Shown here one piece after another: positions 1-8,136 of a stretch of DNA of 64,000 nt. The stretch's first letter is position 1; every line of letters begins with the position of its first letter. The notes beneath the pieces were generated by a model. The model had not been told where the DNA came from. It saw only the letters and a program-made list of their open reading frames with translations, and did not search any database. Both the position numbers and the translations under genes were made by a program. The DNA is from an uncultured Collinsella sp. (lineage in GTDB: Bacteria > Actinomycetota > Coriobacteriia > Coriobacteriales > Coriobacteriaceae), in assembly GCA_900540855.1 (NCBI GenBank), contig UQHK01000006.1:33041-97040 (forward strand). Direction: 5' to 3'.

Positions 1-531
1 CATATGATCAAAGCCACGCCGCCGAAACGCTGCCGCCGTCGCGGGCACAAACACCACCGCATCCGCACCGGACAGCACACCTCCTAAGCGTTCGGGCGCT
101 ACGACCTGGGCATGCAGGGCAGTGTCGTAGAGCAGCTCCGCCAGATACGGCGCCAGGCGTCGCTCGCCCGCGTCCTTGTACGCTTTAATGATGCGCGGCA
201 GCGGATGCGCATAGACGGAGCACGCCAGGCAGCGGTCGAGCGCCTCCGCCATTGCCGAGGACGTGCCCTCGACCGAACACTCAGTGCACAGCAAATCCCC
301 AAACGGGGCGCCGCATCGGGTACAGCTATGACGTGGGTCGATGAGCGTGAGCGCGGCCAGGCAGTCTTGGCAAATAAGCGCACCGGCGCGCTCGCAGCCG
401 GCACATCGTGTTGGCGACAATGCCTCGAGTGCCTCGCGTGCCGCCCGCTCGGCAAACGGCAGCAATTCGTCCGCAAACGGTAGGGCGCCGGCACCCTGCA
501 GACGGCTCAATTTGTTCAGATGGCTCTTCAA
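1..531 (-). CDS. ComF-family phosphoribosyltransferase-like protein (partial, C-terminus off the left edge)
   Basis: The reverse strand reads without a stop from a TTG codon at 529-531 to base 1. The 177 visible residues contain an N-terminal zinc-finger-like set of Cys pairs (CAGC, CQDC, CTRC, CTEC) and end in RRRGFDHM, which matches the ComF pattern of a zinc ribbon followed by a phosphoribosyltransferase fold with a conserved RGF segment. ComF proteins take part in DNA uptake in competent bacteria and are common in species not known to be competent. The TTG start is chosen because AGGGAGG lies 8 bases upstream on the minus strand and no ATG or GTG fits. The gene follows the ricT-like gene. 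Its catalytic PRPP loop lies outside the window, so the family call rests on the N-terminal half. Confidence 0.75.
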   Translation of the reverse strand, partial: MKSHLNKLSRLQGAGALPFADELLPFAERAAREALEALSPTRCAGCERAGALICQDCLAALTLIDPRHSCTRCGAPFGDLLCTECSVEGTSSAMAEALDRCLACSVYAHPLPRIIKAYKDAGERRLAPYLAELLYDTALHAQVVAPERLGGVLSGADAVVFVPATAAAFRRRGFDHM

Positions 532-534
532 GAC

Positions 535-570
535 ACAACCCTCCCTACGTTCGGTCGCAGGGAGGGTTGT
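535..570 (-). promoter_or_regulatory. Stem-loop holding the comF-like ribosome binding site
   Basis: Two 15-base arms (535-549 and 556-570) pair with a single mismatch around a 6-base loop. The 3' arm on the minus strand contains the AGGGAGG used by the downstream TTG start, so folding would hide the ribosome binding site. No U-run follows, so it is not a normal terminator. Confidence 0.55.
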
Positions 571-633
571 TGATTCAGCGCTATGGTACCCCGACGCGAT
601 TGGGGTAAGGCGGGTTAAATCCGCTCGCGGGCG

Positions 634-2334
634 TTATTCGCCGGCGGGCGGTTGTGGTGCGGCCGAAGACGGGGTCGAGCCCTCGCCACCATCCTGGCGC
701 GGCTTGCGGGAACGGCGACGGCGACGGCGCTTTTGACCCTGGTCGGCCGAGCCCTCGCCACCGCGATCCTCGCGCGGCTCGCGCTCGTCGCGAGCGGCGC
801 CACGCGAAGCCTTGGCAGCAGCTCCCCCGCCATCTCCGGGACGACGGCGCGTGACCTTGACCTCGCCATCCGAGACCTGATCGGCCACGGAGGGCACTGA
901 AGGCTTCTGCTGTGCGCCCGAGGAATGGCGACGGCGCGGACGCGGCGCGCGCTCCTCCTCGCCACGTGACTTGCCGCCCTTGTCGACAGGCGCATCGGAG
1001 GCCGAGGGACCCTTGGAAGCGGCACCAGCCTCGCGAGCAGCTGCGGCGCGGAAGGCGTCCTCGCGCTCCTCGCTCGACAGATGACGGCGACGACGGCGTG
1101 TGGGATTCATGCCACCGCCGCGATTCTGCTGCTGGGGCTGTTGAACCTCGCGCTCGCGAGCGCCGTTCTTGCCGGCGGCTGCGGCCTCGCCGGCATCGGC
1201 AGAGCCCGCACGCTTGCGGCGGCGACGGCCGCCAGCGGCCTCCTCGGCCTCGGGTGCCTCGGCCTTACCACGGCCCTTTCCGCGGCCACGGCCCTCGCCC
1301 TGGCCCTGACCGGCGCGAGCATCGGAATCGGCATCGCGACGACGGCGCTTGGGCATCGACGTGCCAGCAAGACGGTCGGCGCTCGACAGGCCATCGCCCA
1401 CGTCGACGCCGTTCTCGCGGTCGAGCTCCATGAGCGCCAGGCGCATCTCGGGCGACTCGATGCGCTCGAGCACATCGCGCGTCACGCAGTCGGGGCGGCA
1501 ATTGCAGCCCTGCTCGGTAGCCTTCTTCTTGCAGCCCTCCGAGCAGGTCATATCGGCCAGGTTGACCTTAAAGACCTTGCCGTTCTCCAGGCGCAGCACC
1601 AGCTGCTCGCGCGGCGTGTCATATTCCTGAATACGCGCCTTGCCGAGCGGCGTATCGATGAGCGTCTTCTTTTTGGGCGCGCGGCTCTTAAAGTCCTTGT
1701 AGGCCTCGAACTCGTAGCGCAGGCAGCACATCAGGCGGCCACACACGCCGCTGATCTTGGAGGAATTGAGCGGCAGGTCCTGCTCTTTTGCCATGCGGAT
1801 CGAGACGGGCTCAAACTGTCCGCCAAAGCGCGTGCAGCAGAGCTCCTGTCCGCACTGGGCATAGCCGCCCACCAGGCGGGTCTCGTCGCGCACGCCGATC
1901 TGGCGCATGTCGACGCGAATGTGCAGCGTCGAGGACAGGTCCTTGACGAGCTGGCGAAAATCGACGCGCTCCTCGGCCGCAAAGTAGAACACGGCCTTCT
2001 CGCCGCCAAACAGGTACTCGACGCCCACCGGCTTCATCTCGAGGTCGAGCTCTTTGACCAGACGGCGGAAATCGACCATCGCCTCGTCGCCCTGGATGGC
2101 CAAATCGTCGGCAAGCTGCAGGTCGATGTCGCTCGCCACGCGCAGCACGGGCTTGAGCGGCTGACCGATCTCGTCTTGCGGCACCTCGAAGGGATCGGCC
2201 GTGACCAAGCCGATCTCGGTTCCGCGCTCGGTGGAGCAAATGGCATAATCGGCCTCGAGGATATCCAGGTCCTGCGGGTCAAACCACAGGTCGCGCGAGG
2301 CGTAGGTAAACTTAACGGGTACGACTAACGGCAT
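634..2334 (-). CDS. ricT: PSP1-domain protein, RicT-like, with long Arg-rich disordered tail
   Basis: The first roughly 290 of 566 residues are a PSP1 (RicT/YaaT) domain. The hallmark stretch GGYAQCGQELCCTRFGG is near residues 157-172, and CGRLMCCLRYE near 198-208. These cysteines match those that hold an iron-sulfur cluster in the Bacillus RicAFT complex, which affects RNase Y and mRNA maturation. A further Cys cluster lies at about 264-283. From about residue 325 the protein turns into a low-complexity tail rich in Arg, Gly, Ala, Glu and Gln with repeated runs of four to six Arg, about doubling the usual length of around 270 residues. The ATG has AGGAAGG 7 bases upstream and overlaps the end of holB by 10 bases, so tmk-holB-ricT is one operon, the usual order in Gram-positives. 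The tail suggests RNA binding, which is inference. Confidence 0.88.
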   Translation of the reverse strand: MPLVVPVKFTYASRDLWFDPQDLDILEADYAICSTERGTEIGLVTADPFEVPQDEIGQPLKPVLRVASDIDLQLADDLAIQGDEAMVDFRRLVKELDLEMKPVGVEYLFGGEKAVFYFAAEERVDFRQLVKDLSSTLHIRVDMRQIGVRDETRLVGGYAQCGQELCCTRFGGQFEPVSIRMAKEQDLPLNSSKISGVCGRLMCCLRYEFEAYKDFKSRAPKKKTLIDTPLGKARIQEYDTPREQLVLRLENGKVFKVNLADMTCSEGCKKKATEQGCNCRPDCVTRDVLERIESPEMRLALMELDRENGVDVGDGLSSADRLAGTSMPKRRRRDADSDARAGQGQGEGRGRGKGRGKAEAPEAEEAAGGRRRRKRAGSADAGEAAAAGKNGAREREVQQPQQQNRGGGMNPTRRRRRHLSSEEREDAFRAAAAREAGAASKGPSASDAPVDKGGKSRGEEERAPRPRRRHSSGAQQKPSVPSVADQVSDGEVKVTRRRPGDGGGAAAKASRGAARDEREPREDRGGEGSADQGQKRRRRRRSRKPRQDGGEGSTPSSAAPQPPAGE

Positions 2335-3452
2335 TTCAGTGCCTTCCTGATATCGAACAGCATGACCTCGATGGCCAGCTGGGGAGTAACGTTTCTGGCG
2401 ATGTTGCGCTCGGCGGTCGCGACCGCCTCGAGCGCCTGGGTGGCACCCGCAACATTCGTCGCAGCGGCAAGCCGACCGATCGTGTCACGCACGTCTTCGT
2501 TCACCACGTCGGCCGCCTCGTCCTGAAGTGTCAGCAGCACGTCGCGCATGAGCGTCCGCGCGCTCGCCAGCGCTTCCATGATACCCGAACGCTCGCGCGC
2601 GTTGAGTTCGCGCTTGTTGCGGTCCTCAAGCTGCTTCAATGCTCCACGCGACAGGTAGTCGGCATTTTGCTCGAGTACCTTTTCCTGCGTGGACTTAACC
2701 TCGGCGAGCGGCGCCTTGACGGCGACGATGAGCGACTTGGCGCGACTGAGCACGTCGGCCTCGTCGGCGGCAATGAGTGAGTCGATGGCACGGACCATCT
2801 GACGGCGGGCGTCCTGGCGCTCGGCGCTCTTAAGAAACTCGATGCCGCGTGTGGGGCTTCCCGCCACGGCGACCGCCATGCGGCAACGCGCAGGGTCCTG
2901 ACCGGTGGCGCGGCTCACGGCCTGCGCGGCGACGGCGGGCGACACCAGCCGAAACGGCACGCACTGGCAGCGGCTCACGATTGTGGGCAGCATCACGTCT
3001 GCCGAGGTGCCCAGCAAGATGAACATAACGCCCTCGGGCGGCTCCTCGAGTGTCTTGAGCAGTGCGTTGGCGGTGTTGGCGCGCAGTTGCTCGGCACGGT
3101 CGATGATGTAGACCTTGGCCTTGGCGCGAATGGGTGCCAGCGGCACGTCATCGAGCAGCTCGCGGGTCTGGGCAATAAGGTAGCCCGTGGCGCTCTCGGG
3201 CGTGTAATAGTGCACGTCGGGATGCGTATGCCGAGAGACGCGCACGCAACTGTCGCATGCGCCGCAGCCGTCCTGCTCGCACAGGAAGGCTTGGGCGAGC
3301 GCCCACGCGGCATCGAGCTTGCCCGCGCCGGGGGCGCCCAAAAACAGGTAGGCGTGCGATGCACGGCCGCTGGCGACGGCATTGGTCAAAAAGTCGCGCA
3401 CGCGCTCTTGGGTGTCGAGCTTGGCCAGCAGGCTTGCCTGAGCGGGGGCCAT
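2325..3452 (-). CDS. holB: DNA polymerase III delta-prime subunit
   Basis: This 375-residue protein is a clamp-loader AAA+ subunit. It has the P-loop region FLGAPGAGKLDAAW, a zinc module (CEQDGCGACDSC), a DEXX-like segment in YIIDRAEQLRANTANALLKTLEEPP, and sensor-1 SRCQ. In delta-prime the Walker motifs are often degenerate. It loads the beta clamp during replication. The start chosen is the ATG at 3450-3452, one base after the tmk stop, because the more upstream in-frame codons lie inside tmk. Tight packing between tmk and ricT shows co-transcription. Confidence 0.93.
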   Translation of the reverse strand: MAPAQASLLAKLDTQERVRDFLTNAVASGRASHAYLFLGAPGAGKLDAAWALAQAFLCEQDGCGACDSCVRVSRHTHPDVHYYTPESATGYLIAQTRELLDDVPLAPIRAKAKVYIIDRAEQLRANTANALLKTLEEPPEGVMFILLGTSADVMLPTIVSRCQCVPFRLVSPAVAAQAVSRATGQDPARCRMAVAVAGSPTRGIEFLKSAERQDARRQMVRAIDSLIAADEADVLSRAKSLIVAVKAPLAEVKSTQEKVLEQNADYLSRGALKQLEDRNKRELNARERSGIMEALASARTLMRDVLLTLQDEAADVVNEDVRDTIGRLAAATNVAGATQALEAVATAERNIARNVTPQLAIEVMLFDIRKALKCR

Positions 3453-3453
3453 G

Positions 3454-4137
3454 TTACTCGGCCTCCTTGGCAAGCGCGGCGGCGACAGCATCCTGGGGGA
3501 TATCGAGACCGTACGCGCGAACCTGCTCGACCGTCTTCTCGAAAACTTCCTCGACGGTCGTAGTGGCGTCGATGAGCTTTACGCGGTTTGGCTCCTCGGC
3601 AGCAATGGCACAAAATCCCTGGTACACACGCTCCTGGAATGCCATGCCCTTAGCCTCCATGCGATCTGCCGCGCCACGGGCTGCCATGCGTAGCGCCGCC
3701 TGCTCGGGCGTGATGTGATAGACGAGTGTGAGCGCCGGGTGCGTTCCCGCGACGGCCAGGTTGTTGGCGTCGCGCACCATCTGGCGGTCGAGGCCATCGG
3801 CAAACGCCTGGTAGCAGGTCGTGGAATCGTAGAAGCGATCGCACAGGACCACCTTGCCGGCCGCAAGGGCGGGGGCTATGACCTCGTGCACCAGCTGGGC
3901 ACGCGCAGCCTCGTAGAGCAGCAACTCGCAGGTGTCGCCCATCGCCATATTGGCGGGGTCGAGCAGCAGGGCGCGGATCTTTTCGCTGATGGCGGTGCCG
4001 CCCGGTTCGCGCAGGCTCACAACCTGGTGGCCAGCGAGCTCGAGCGCGCGGGCAAGCAGGCGCGCCTGCGTGGACTTGCCGGCACCGTCGACGCCCTCGA
4101 GCGTGATAAAGCTATGTTGAGCAGGCTCAAAAGCCAT
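3454..4137 (-). CDS. tmk: Thymidylate kinase
   Basis: A 227-residue dTMP kinase that phosphorylates dTMP to dTDP for DNA synthesis. The P-loop LEGVDGAGKSTQARLLA is at residues 13-29, followed by the dTMP-site LREPGGT, the DR(F/Y) motif in LCDRFYDST and a LID region near residues 150-165. Length is normal for the family (about 210-230). The ATG follows AGGAAGGGG. It is the first gene of the tmk-holB-ricT operon, and the gap upstream contains a 23-bp inverted repeat. Confidence 0.95.
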   Translation of the reverse strand: MAFEPAQHSFITLEGVDGAGKSTQARLLARALELAGHQVVSLREPGGTAISEKIRALLLDPANMAMGDTCELLLYEAARAQLVHEVIAPALAAGKVVLCDRFYDSTTCYQAFADGLDRQMVRDANNLAVAGTHPALTLVYHITPEQAALRMAARGAADRMEAKGMAFQERVYQGFCAIAAEEPNRVKLIDATTTVEEVFEKTVEQVRAYGLDIPQDAVAAALAKEAE

Positions 4138-4240
4138 GGGCGCAGCCCCTTCCTACAAGGCGCGAAAATGCAAGTTATAGCAACCAAGCCATGATACCCC
4201 AGTGCTCGGCGCGTCCCCAATGGCTAAAGGTGCCTTTCCA

Positions 4241-4309
4241 AAGTTGCGGTGAAATAGGGACTGATTGAAGCTCTGAGACCGCAAAACAGTCCCTATTTCA
4301 CCGCAACTT
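4241..4309. repeat. 23-bp perfect inverted repeat in the tmk upstream gap
   Basis: Bases 4241-4263 and 4287-4309 are exact reverse complements (starting AAGTTGCGGTGAAATAGG), separated by 23 bases. No poly-U tail follows on either strand. It lies between the divergent tmk and zinc-ribbon genes and contains the GGGAC core seen in other intergenic repeats here. Confidence 0.85.
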
Positions 4310-4334
4310 ATGATGGGGAATTTTGAGCGGTGGG

Positions 4335-4340
4335 TATAAT
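4335..4340 (+). promoter_or_regulatory. Probable -10 box for the zinc-ribbon protein gene
   Basis: A perfect TATAAT sits 37 bases upstream of the ATG at 4378. No convincing -35 hexamer is seen at 16-18 bases, so only the -10 is claimed. Confidence 0.5.
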
Positions 4341-4377
4341 CGTCGTATTGCATTGAAATGTGGCGAAAGGAGTGGCA

Positions 4378-5361
4378 ATGTCTCGGTATTGCGCCTCGTG
4401 CGGCAAACTTCTTGCAGATGATGCCAAGTTCTGCACCTCGTGCGGTGCACCCGTTGAGCAAACAACCGCGAGCGATAGCCAGCCCGCTTTTGAGCAGACC
4501 GGTTCCCTCGATACGCCGCAAGCCAAGGCGGACGACCCCCTCGCCTATCGCCCCGACCCCGCCGCAGGCCCCGCGACCGTCGAGACCACGCAGCGCATAC
4601 CCGTCGCGAGCGGCTCGTCCCAACAGCAGCCGGCTCCCGCATACGCGCCCGCTTCGCCACAGACCCCCGCTCCCAAAAAGAGCGGCACCGGGCCGCTTAT
4701 CGCTGTTATCGTTGTGCTGGTGGCGATCATCATCGCCCTGGTCATCTTCTTTGCGATCAGACCGTTCGACAACGCCGTCACGCAGACGACTGCCGAGGTA
4801 GCTAAGCTGCACCATGACGTCGACGACGATGACCTAAAGCCTCTCGGCGATCCCAACAGCCTGTACGACGATGATGACGATGACGACGAGGATGGCGGCG
4901 AAGCAACGCTCTCCGAACAGAACCTCTACCGCCGACTGAGCGAATACTACGACTTGCTCGAAGACCTCGACAACTACGTCCGTGGCGACGCGCAGAACTT
5001 CAACGGCAGCTATCTGGAAGAAGATCGCACCACCCGTCAAAATCTCGCCGACGTCGCCGAGCGCACGGAAGACACCATCGAGCAGTACTACGATATCGTC
5101 GAGGACCTGGACGTCCCGACGAGCTCCAAGAACTACAGCTCCTGGAAGGACATCGTGGCGCTGTACGACGACCTGGATCACCGCATCGACGCAATCTGTG
5201 ATGCCTGGGAGATCAGCCTGAAATACGCCAAGCCTGCGGACCACAAGAATGAGATCGTGGCACCGCTGTCACGCGACAACGTGGCGGGCACCAATGACAA
5301 TAAGTACCGCCTAGACTTTGAGGAGCGCTATCCCGGCGCCAAACCCGTCGAAGTGAACTAG
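4378..5361 (+). CDS. Zinc-ribbon single-pass membrane protein of unknown function
   Basis: The start ATG at 4378 has GAAAGGAG just upstream, giving 327 residues. The first 25 residues form a double CxxC zinc ribbon (CASCGK and CTSCGA). A Pro/Ala/Gln-rich linker follows, then one hydrophobic segment of about 22 residues near position 106-128 (PLIAVIVVLVAIIIALVIFF). After it comes an acidic run with seven Asp in a row (YDDDDDDDEDGG), and the outer part is probably helical with many Asp, Glu and Tyr. The arrangement (cytoplasmic zinc ribbon, one membrane span, extracytoplasmic domain) is common among Gram-positive zinc-ribbon proteins, whose roles are mostly unknown. I do not recognise the C-terminal domain. 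It is convergent with the topoisomerase gene and shares a bidirectional terminator with it. Confidence 0.85.
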   Translation: MSRYCASCGKLLADDAKFCTSCGAPVEQTTASDSQPAFEQTGSLDTPQAKADDPLAYRPDPAAGPATVETTQRIPVASGSSQQQPAPAYAPASPQTPAPKKSGTGPLIAVIVVLVAIIIALVIFFAIRPFDNAVTQTTAEVAKLHHDVDDDDLKPLGDPNSLYDDDDDDDEDGGEATLSEQNLYRRLSEYYDLLEDLDNYVRGDAQNFNGSYLEEDRTTRQNLADVAERTEDTIEQYYDIVEDLDVPTSSKNYSSWKDIVALYDDLDHRIDAICDAWEISLKYAKPADHKNEIVAPLSRDNVAGTNDNKYRLDFEERYPGAKPVEVN

Positions 5362-5378
5362 CGCTTTGTCGTTCCCGA

Positions 5379-5437
5379 GCCGGCAGTTAGGGACGTTCCT
5401 AAACTGCCGGCAGAAAAGGAACGTCCCTAACTGCCGG
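5379..5437. repeat. Inverted repeat containing a dispersed 35-bp GGGAC repeat (copy 1)
   Basis: Bases 5380-5400 and 5417-5437 are perfect 21-bp inverted repeats, and the loop holds the palindrome CTGCCGGCAG. Bases 5379-5413 match 31939-31973 at 31 of 35 positions, so this is a dispersed repeat. It follows the zinc-ribbon stop codon. Confidence 0.8.
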
Positions 5438-5446
5438 TCAAAAAAC

Positions 5447-5472
5447 GAGCGAGGATCGCGGGATCCTCGCTC
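5447..5472. terminator. Bidirectional intrinsic terminator
   Basis: The stem GAGCGAGGATC/GATCCTCGCTC is followed by ATTTTTG on the plus strand and by GTTTTTTG on the minus strand. It can end both the zinc-ribbon gene and the convergent topoisomerase gene. Confidence 0.85.
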
Positions 5473-5505
5473 ATTTTTGTTTTGGTCAATGTTTCGGCTG
5501 CGCTG

Positions 5506-8082
5506 TTACTTGTCGGCGGCTGCTTTCTTGGCAGTCGACTTCTTCGCGGTCGTCTTCTTGGCGGCAGTGGCTTTCTTAGCCGTCGTCTTCTTGGCCGTGC
5601 TCGCCTTGGTCGCAGTCTTGCGGCCGCGGGCGGGCTTCTTCTCCTTGGTCGGGCAGTCCATGTTGACGCAGATACGCCACGGGCCGCGCGCCGTGTTGAC
5701 CACCACGATGGGAGCACCGCACTCGGGGCAGGTCTCACCCGTCGCCTCGAGCTTACCGCGCGCCGGCAGAGGATAGCTCACGCCGCAGTCATCGTAGTTG
5801 GTGCAGCGGATAAAGCGCTTGCCGCTCTTCTCGCTCTTGTGCGCGATCAGGTCGCCATGGCGTCCGGCCTCGGCGCACACCTTGCACTCGCCCACCTTAA
5901 GGTCAGGCTCGTAGTTGGTGGGGCACGTGGGGTTCACGCAAATCTCGAAGGCCTTCTGGCGGAACGGCTGGCACTTAATGCGCGGCGCGCCGCACTCGGG
6001 GCACACGGCCGCCTCGCCCTCGAGCGGGCTTACCTTGACGCCGCTCGGCACCGGATAGGTCACATCGCAGTCGGGCCAACCCATGCAGCCGATAAAGCTG
6101 CCACGGGTCTTGGCGCTCGTCTTCATAACCAGGTCCTTGCCGCACTTGGGGCAAGCGCCCACGCGCGCATCGGCCGTGACGGCGTCGCTGATGGCGTCGC
6201 CCAGCTCCTGCGTGTGCTTGAGCAGCTCGTCGAGCACGCCGGCCAGCAGCGCGCGCGAGTGCGTCACGACATGCTCTTCGGTATCCTCGCCGCGCTCGAC
6301 GCGGGTCATATCGCCATCAAGCTCGCTGGTCATATCGGGGCTCGTGATGCGCGGGGCAAATTGCGTCAGCGCGTCGATGATGGCGATGCCCAGCTGGCTC
6401 GGCTCAACGGGATCATTTTTGAGATAGCGCACGGCATACAGGCGCTCGATGATGCTCGCACGCGTGGACTTGGTGCCCAGGCCGCGCTTTTCCATCTCCT
6501 GCACGAGCTTGCCCTGGCTGTAGCGCGCGGGCGGCTCGGTCTGCTTGGCCTCGAGCTTAATGTCGAACACGTCGACCGTGTCGCCCTGCTCCAGCGGCGG
6601 CATCTGCTCGTCGCGCTTGAGTCCGTACGGATACGCCTCGCGGAAACCCGGGGTCACGAGCACGTCGCCCGAAGCCACGAACGGCTCACCGTTCACGTCA
6701 AGCTCGAGCTTGGTGTTCTCGATAGTCGCGGGGCCCATAAGCGTCGCTAGGAAGCGGCGGGCGATGAGGTCGTAGAGCTTGCGCTGGCCACCGTCGAGCG
6801 TGGACGGATCACCCTCGCCCGTGGGATAGATAGGCGGGTGGTCGGTGGTCTCGACTTTACCACGCGTGGGCTTCATGGGGCCAGCGAGTACCTTTTTGCA
6901 CACGGGCGCCAGCGCCGGATTGATCTTTGCCAGGTCGCTCACCACGGCGCCCAGATCGAGCGTCGCGGGGTACACGGTGTTGTCGACACGCGGGTAGCTG
7001 ATGAGACCCGCCATGTAGAGAGACTCGGCGATGCGCATGGTACGCGCAGGCGAGATGCCCTCGGCTGCGGCGGCAGCCTGCAGCGAGGTGGTCGCAAACG
7101 GCGTGGGCGGCTGCTGCTTGCGAGAGCGCTTGGTCACCGCGGCGACGGTTGCCGTCGCGACGCCGTCGACGTGACCATACGCCGTCTCAGCAGCATCTTT
7201 GTCGGTAAAACGCGCCGTCTTGTGCGCGATCTTAAAGCGGTCGTCCTCGGCAGCACCCTGAGCGGCACCCATGCCGCGAATCTGCCAATAGTCCTCGGGC
7301 ACAAACGCCATGCGCTCGCGCTCGCGCTCGACCACCAGGGCGAGTGTCGGCGTCTGCACGCGGCCGGCAGAGCGCACGTTACCAAAGCCGCCAAACTTGG
7401 CGAGCGTCAGATAGCGCGTGAGTACCGCGCCCCAAATGAGGTCGATGTGCTGGCGACTCTCGCCGGCGTCGGCCAGATTCTGGTCGAGCGAGACGAGATT
7501 ATCGAAGGCCTGCGTGATCTCGGCCTTGGTAAACGAAGAATACTGGGCGCGGGCAACCGGCAAGTCGGGCGCCACCTCACGCACCTTGTTGAGAGCGTCC
7601 GAACCGATCAGCTCGCCCTCGCGATCGAAGTCCGTGGCGATGATGACGCTGTCGGACTTCTTGGCCAGGTTCTTGAGCGAGCGAATGAGCTCCTTCTCGG
7701 CCGGCAGCTTAATGACGGGCGCCCAGGTGAGATAGGGCAGGCTCTCGAGCTTCCAGCCCTTGATGGAGATACCGTCGGCAAGAAACGGCTTGCGCTTGGT
7801 GTCGTAGGGCGGACGAGCCAGGCCATCGGGCATGTCGGCCGGCAGCATCTCGCCGTCCTCAGTAACCGAATACCAGCCCAGCTTTTTATCGAACAGCACG
7901 CTGTCGCAAAAATCGGGCGCAAGGATGTGACCGGCAAGACCGATCGTCACGCACTCCTCGCCCTTCCACTCAAAACGGTAGATGGCGGTGTTGTACACCT
8001 TGTCCTTTTTGGGTTTGCCCGTGGATAGACGCTCGGCGATCTGACGCGCGGCGTCGTTTTTCTCGGCGATGATGAGCTTCAA
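5506..8082 (-). CDS. topA: Type IA DNA topoisomerase with C4 zinc modules and a basic Lys/Ala tail
   Basis: This 858-residue protein relaxes negatively supercoiled DNA by single-strand passage. The TOPRIM domain begins MKLIIAEKND and carries DFDREGE near residue 150. The catalytic tyrosine is in SYPRVDNT near residue 365. From about residue 590 there are four C4 zinc modules (starting CPKCGKD, CPECGAPR, CKVCAEAG and CPECGAPI). The last 45 residues are repeats of KKTTAK/KKATA type resembling a histone H1 tail, which probably holds DNA. The start MKLII is the only sensible one. Domain layout fits topoisomerase I better than short topoisomerase III, but the core also resembles archaeal-type enzymes, so the symbol is a best choice. 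It lies downstream of hypB. Confidence 0.88.
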   Translation of the reverse strand: MKLIIAEKNDAARQIAERLSTGKPKKDKVYNTAIYRFEWKGEECVTIGLAGHILAPDFCDSVLFDKKLGWYSVTEDGEMLPADMPDGLARPPYDTKRKPFLADGISIKGWKLESLPYLTWAPVIKLPAEKELIRSLKNLAKKSDSVIIATDFDREGELIGSDALNKVREVAPDLPVARAQYSSFTKAEITQAFDNLVSLDQNLADAGESRQHIDLIWGAVLTRYLTLAKFGGFGNVRSAGRVQTPTLALVVERERERMAFVPEDYWQIRGMGAAQGAAEDDRFKIAHKTARFTDKDAAETAYGHVDGVATATVAAVTKRSRKQQPPTPFATTSLQAAAAAEGISPARTMRIAESLYMAGLISYPRVDNTVYPATLDLGAVVSDLAKINPALAPVCKKVLAGPMKPTRGKVETTDHPPIYPTGEGDPSTLDGGQRKLYDLIARRFLATLMGPATIENTKLELDVNGEPFVASGDVLVTPGFREAYPYGLKRDEQMPPLEQGDTVDVFDIKLEAKQTEPPARYSQGKLVQEMEKRGLGTKSTRASIIERLYAVRYLKNDPVEPSQLGIAIIDALTQFAPRITSPDMTSELDGDMTRVERGEDTEEHVVTHSRALLAGVLDELLKHTQELGDAISDAVTADARVGACPKCGKDLVMKTSAKTRGSFIGCMGWPDCDVTYPVPSGVKVSPLEGEAAVCPECGAPRIKCQPFRQKAFEICVNPTCPTNYEPDLKVGECKVCAEAGRHGDLIAHKSEKSGKRFIRCTNYDDCGVSYPLPARGKLEATGETCPECGAPIVVVNTARGPWRICVNMDCPTKEKKPARGRKTATKASTAKKTTAKKATAAKKTTAKKSTAKKAAADK

Positions 8083-8136
8083 AAGAGGCTCCTATCTCGT
8101 GTCTCTGCGGCTACGCCCGCCCGTATGGCGGCCGAT

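Noticed and set aside
1081..2328. Open frame of 415 codons on the plus strand opposite ricT
   Set aside because: Long open antisense frames are common in high-GC genes. The opposite strand encodes clear PSP1 motifs, and the frame has no ribosome binding site or recognisable domain.
5482..6750. Plus-strand frame of 422 codons opposite the topoisomerase
   Set aside because: Composition is that of a shadow frame (Ala/Leu/Arg/His-rich), with zinc modules and the Lys tail clearly on the minus strand.
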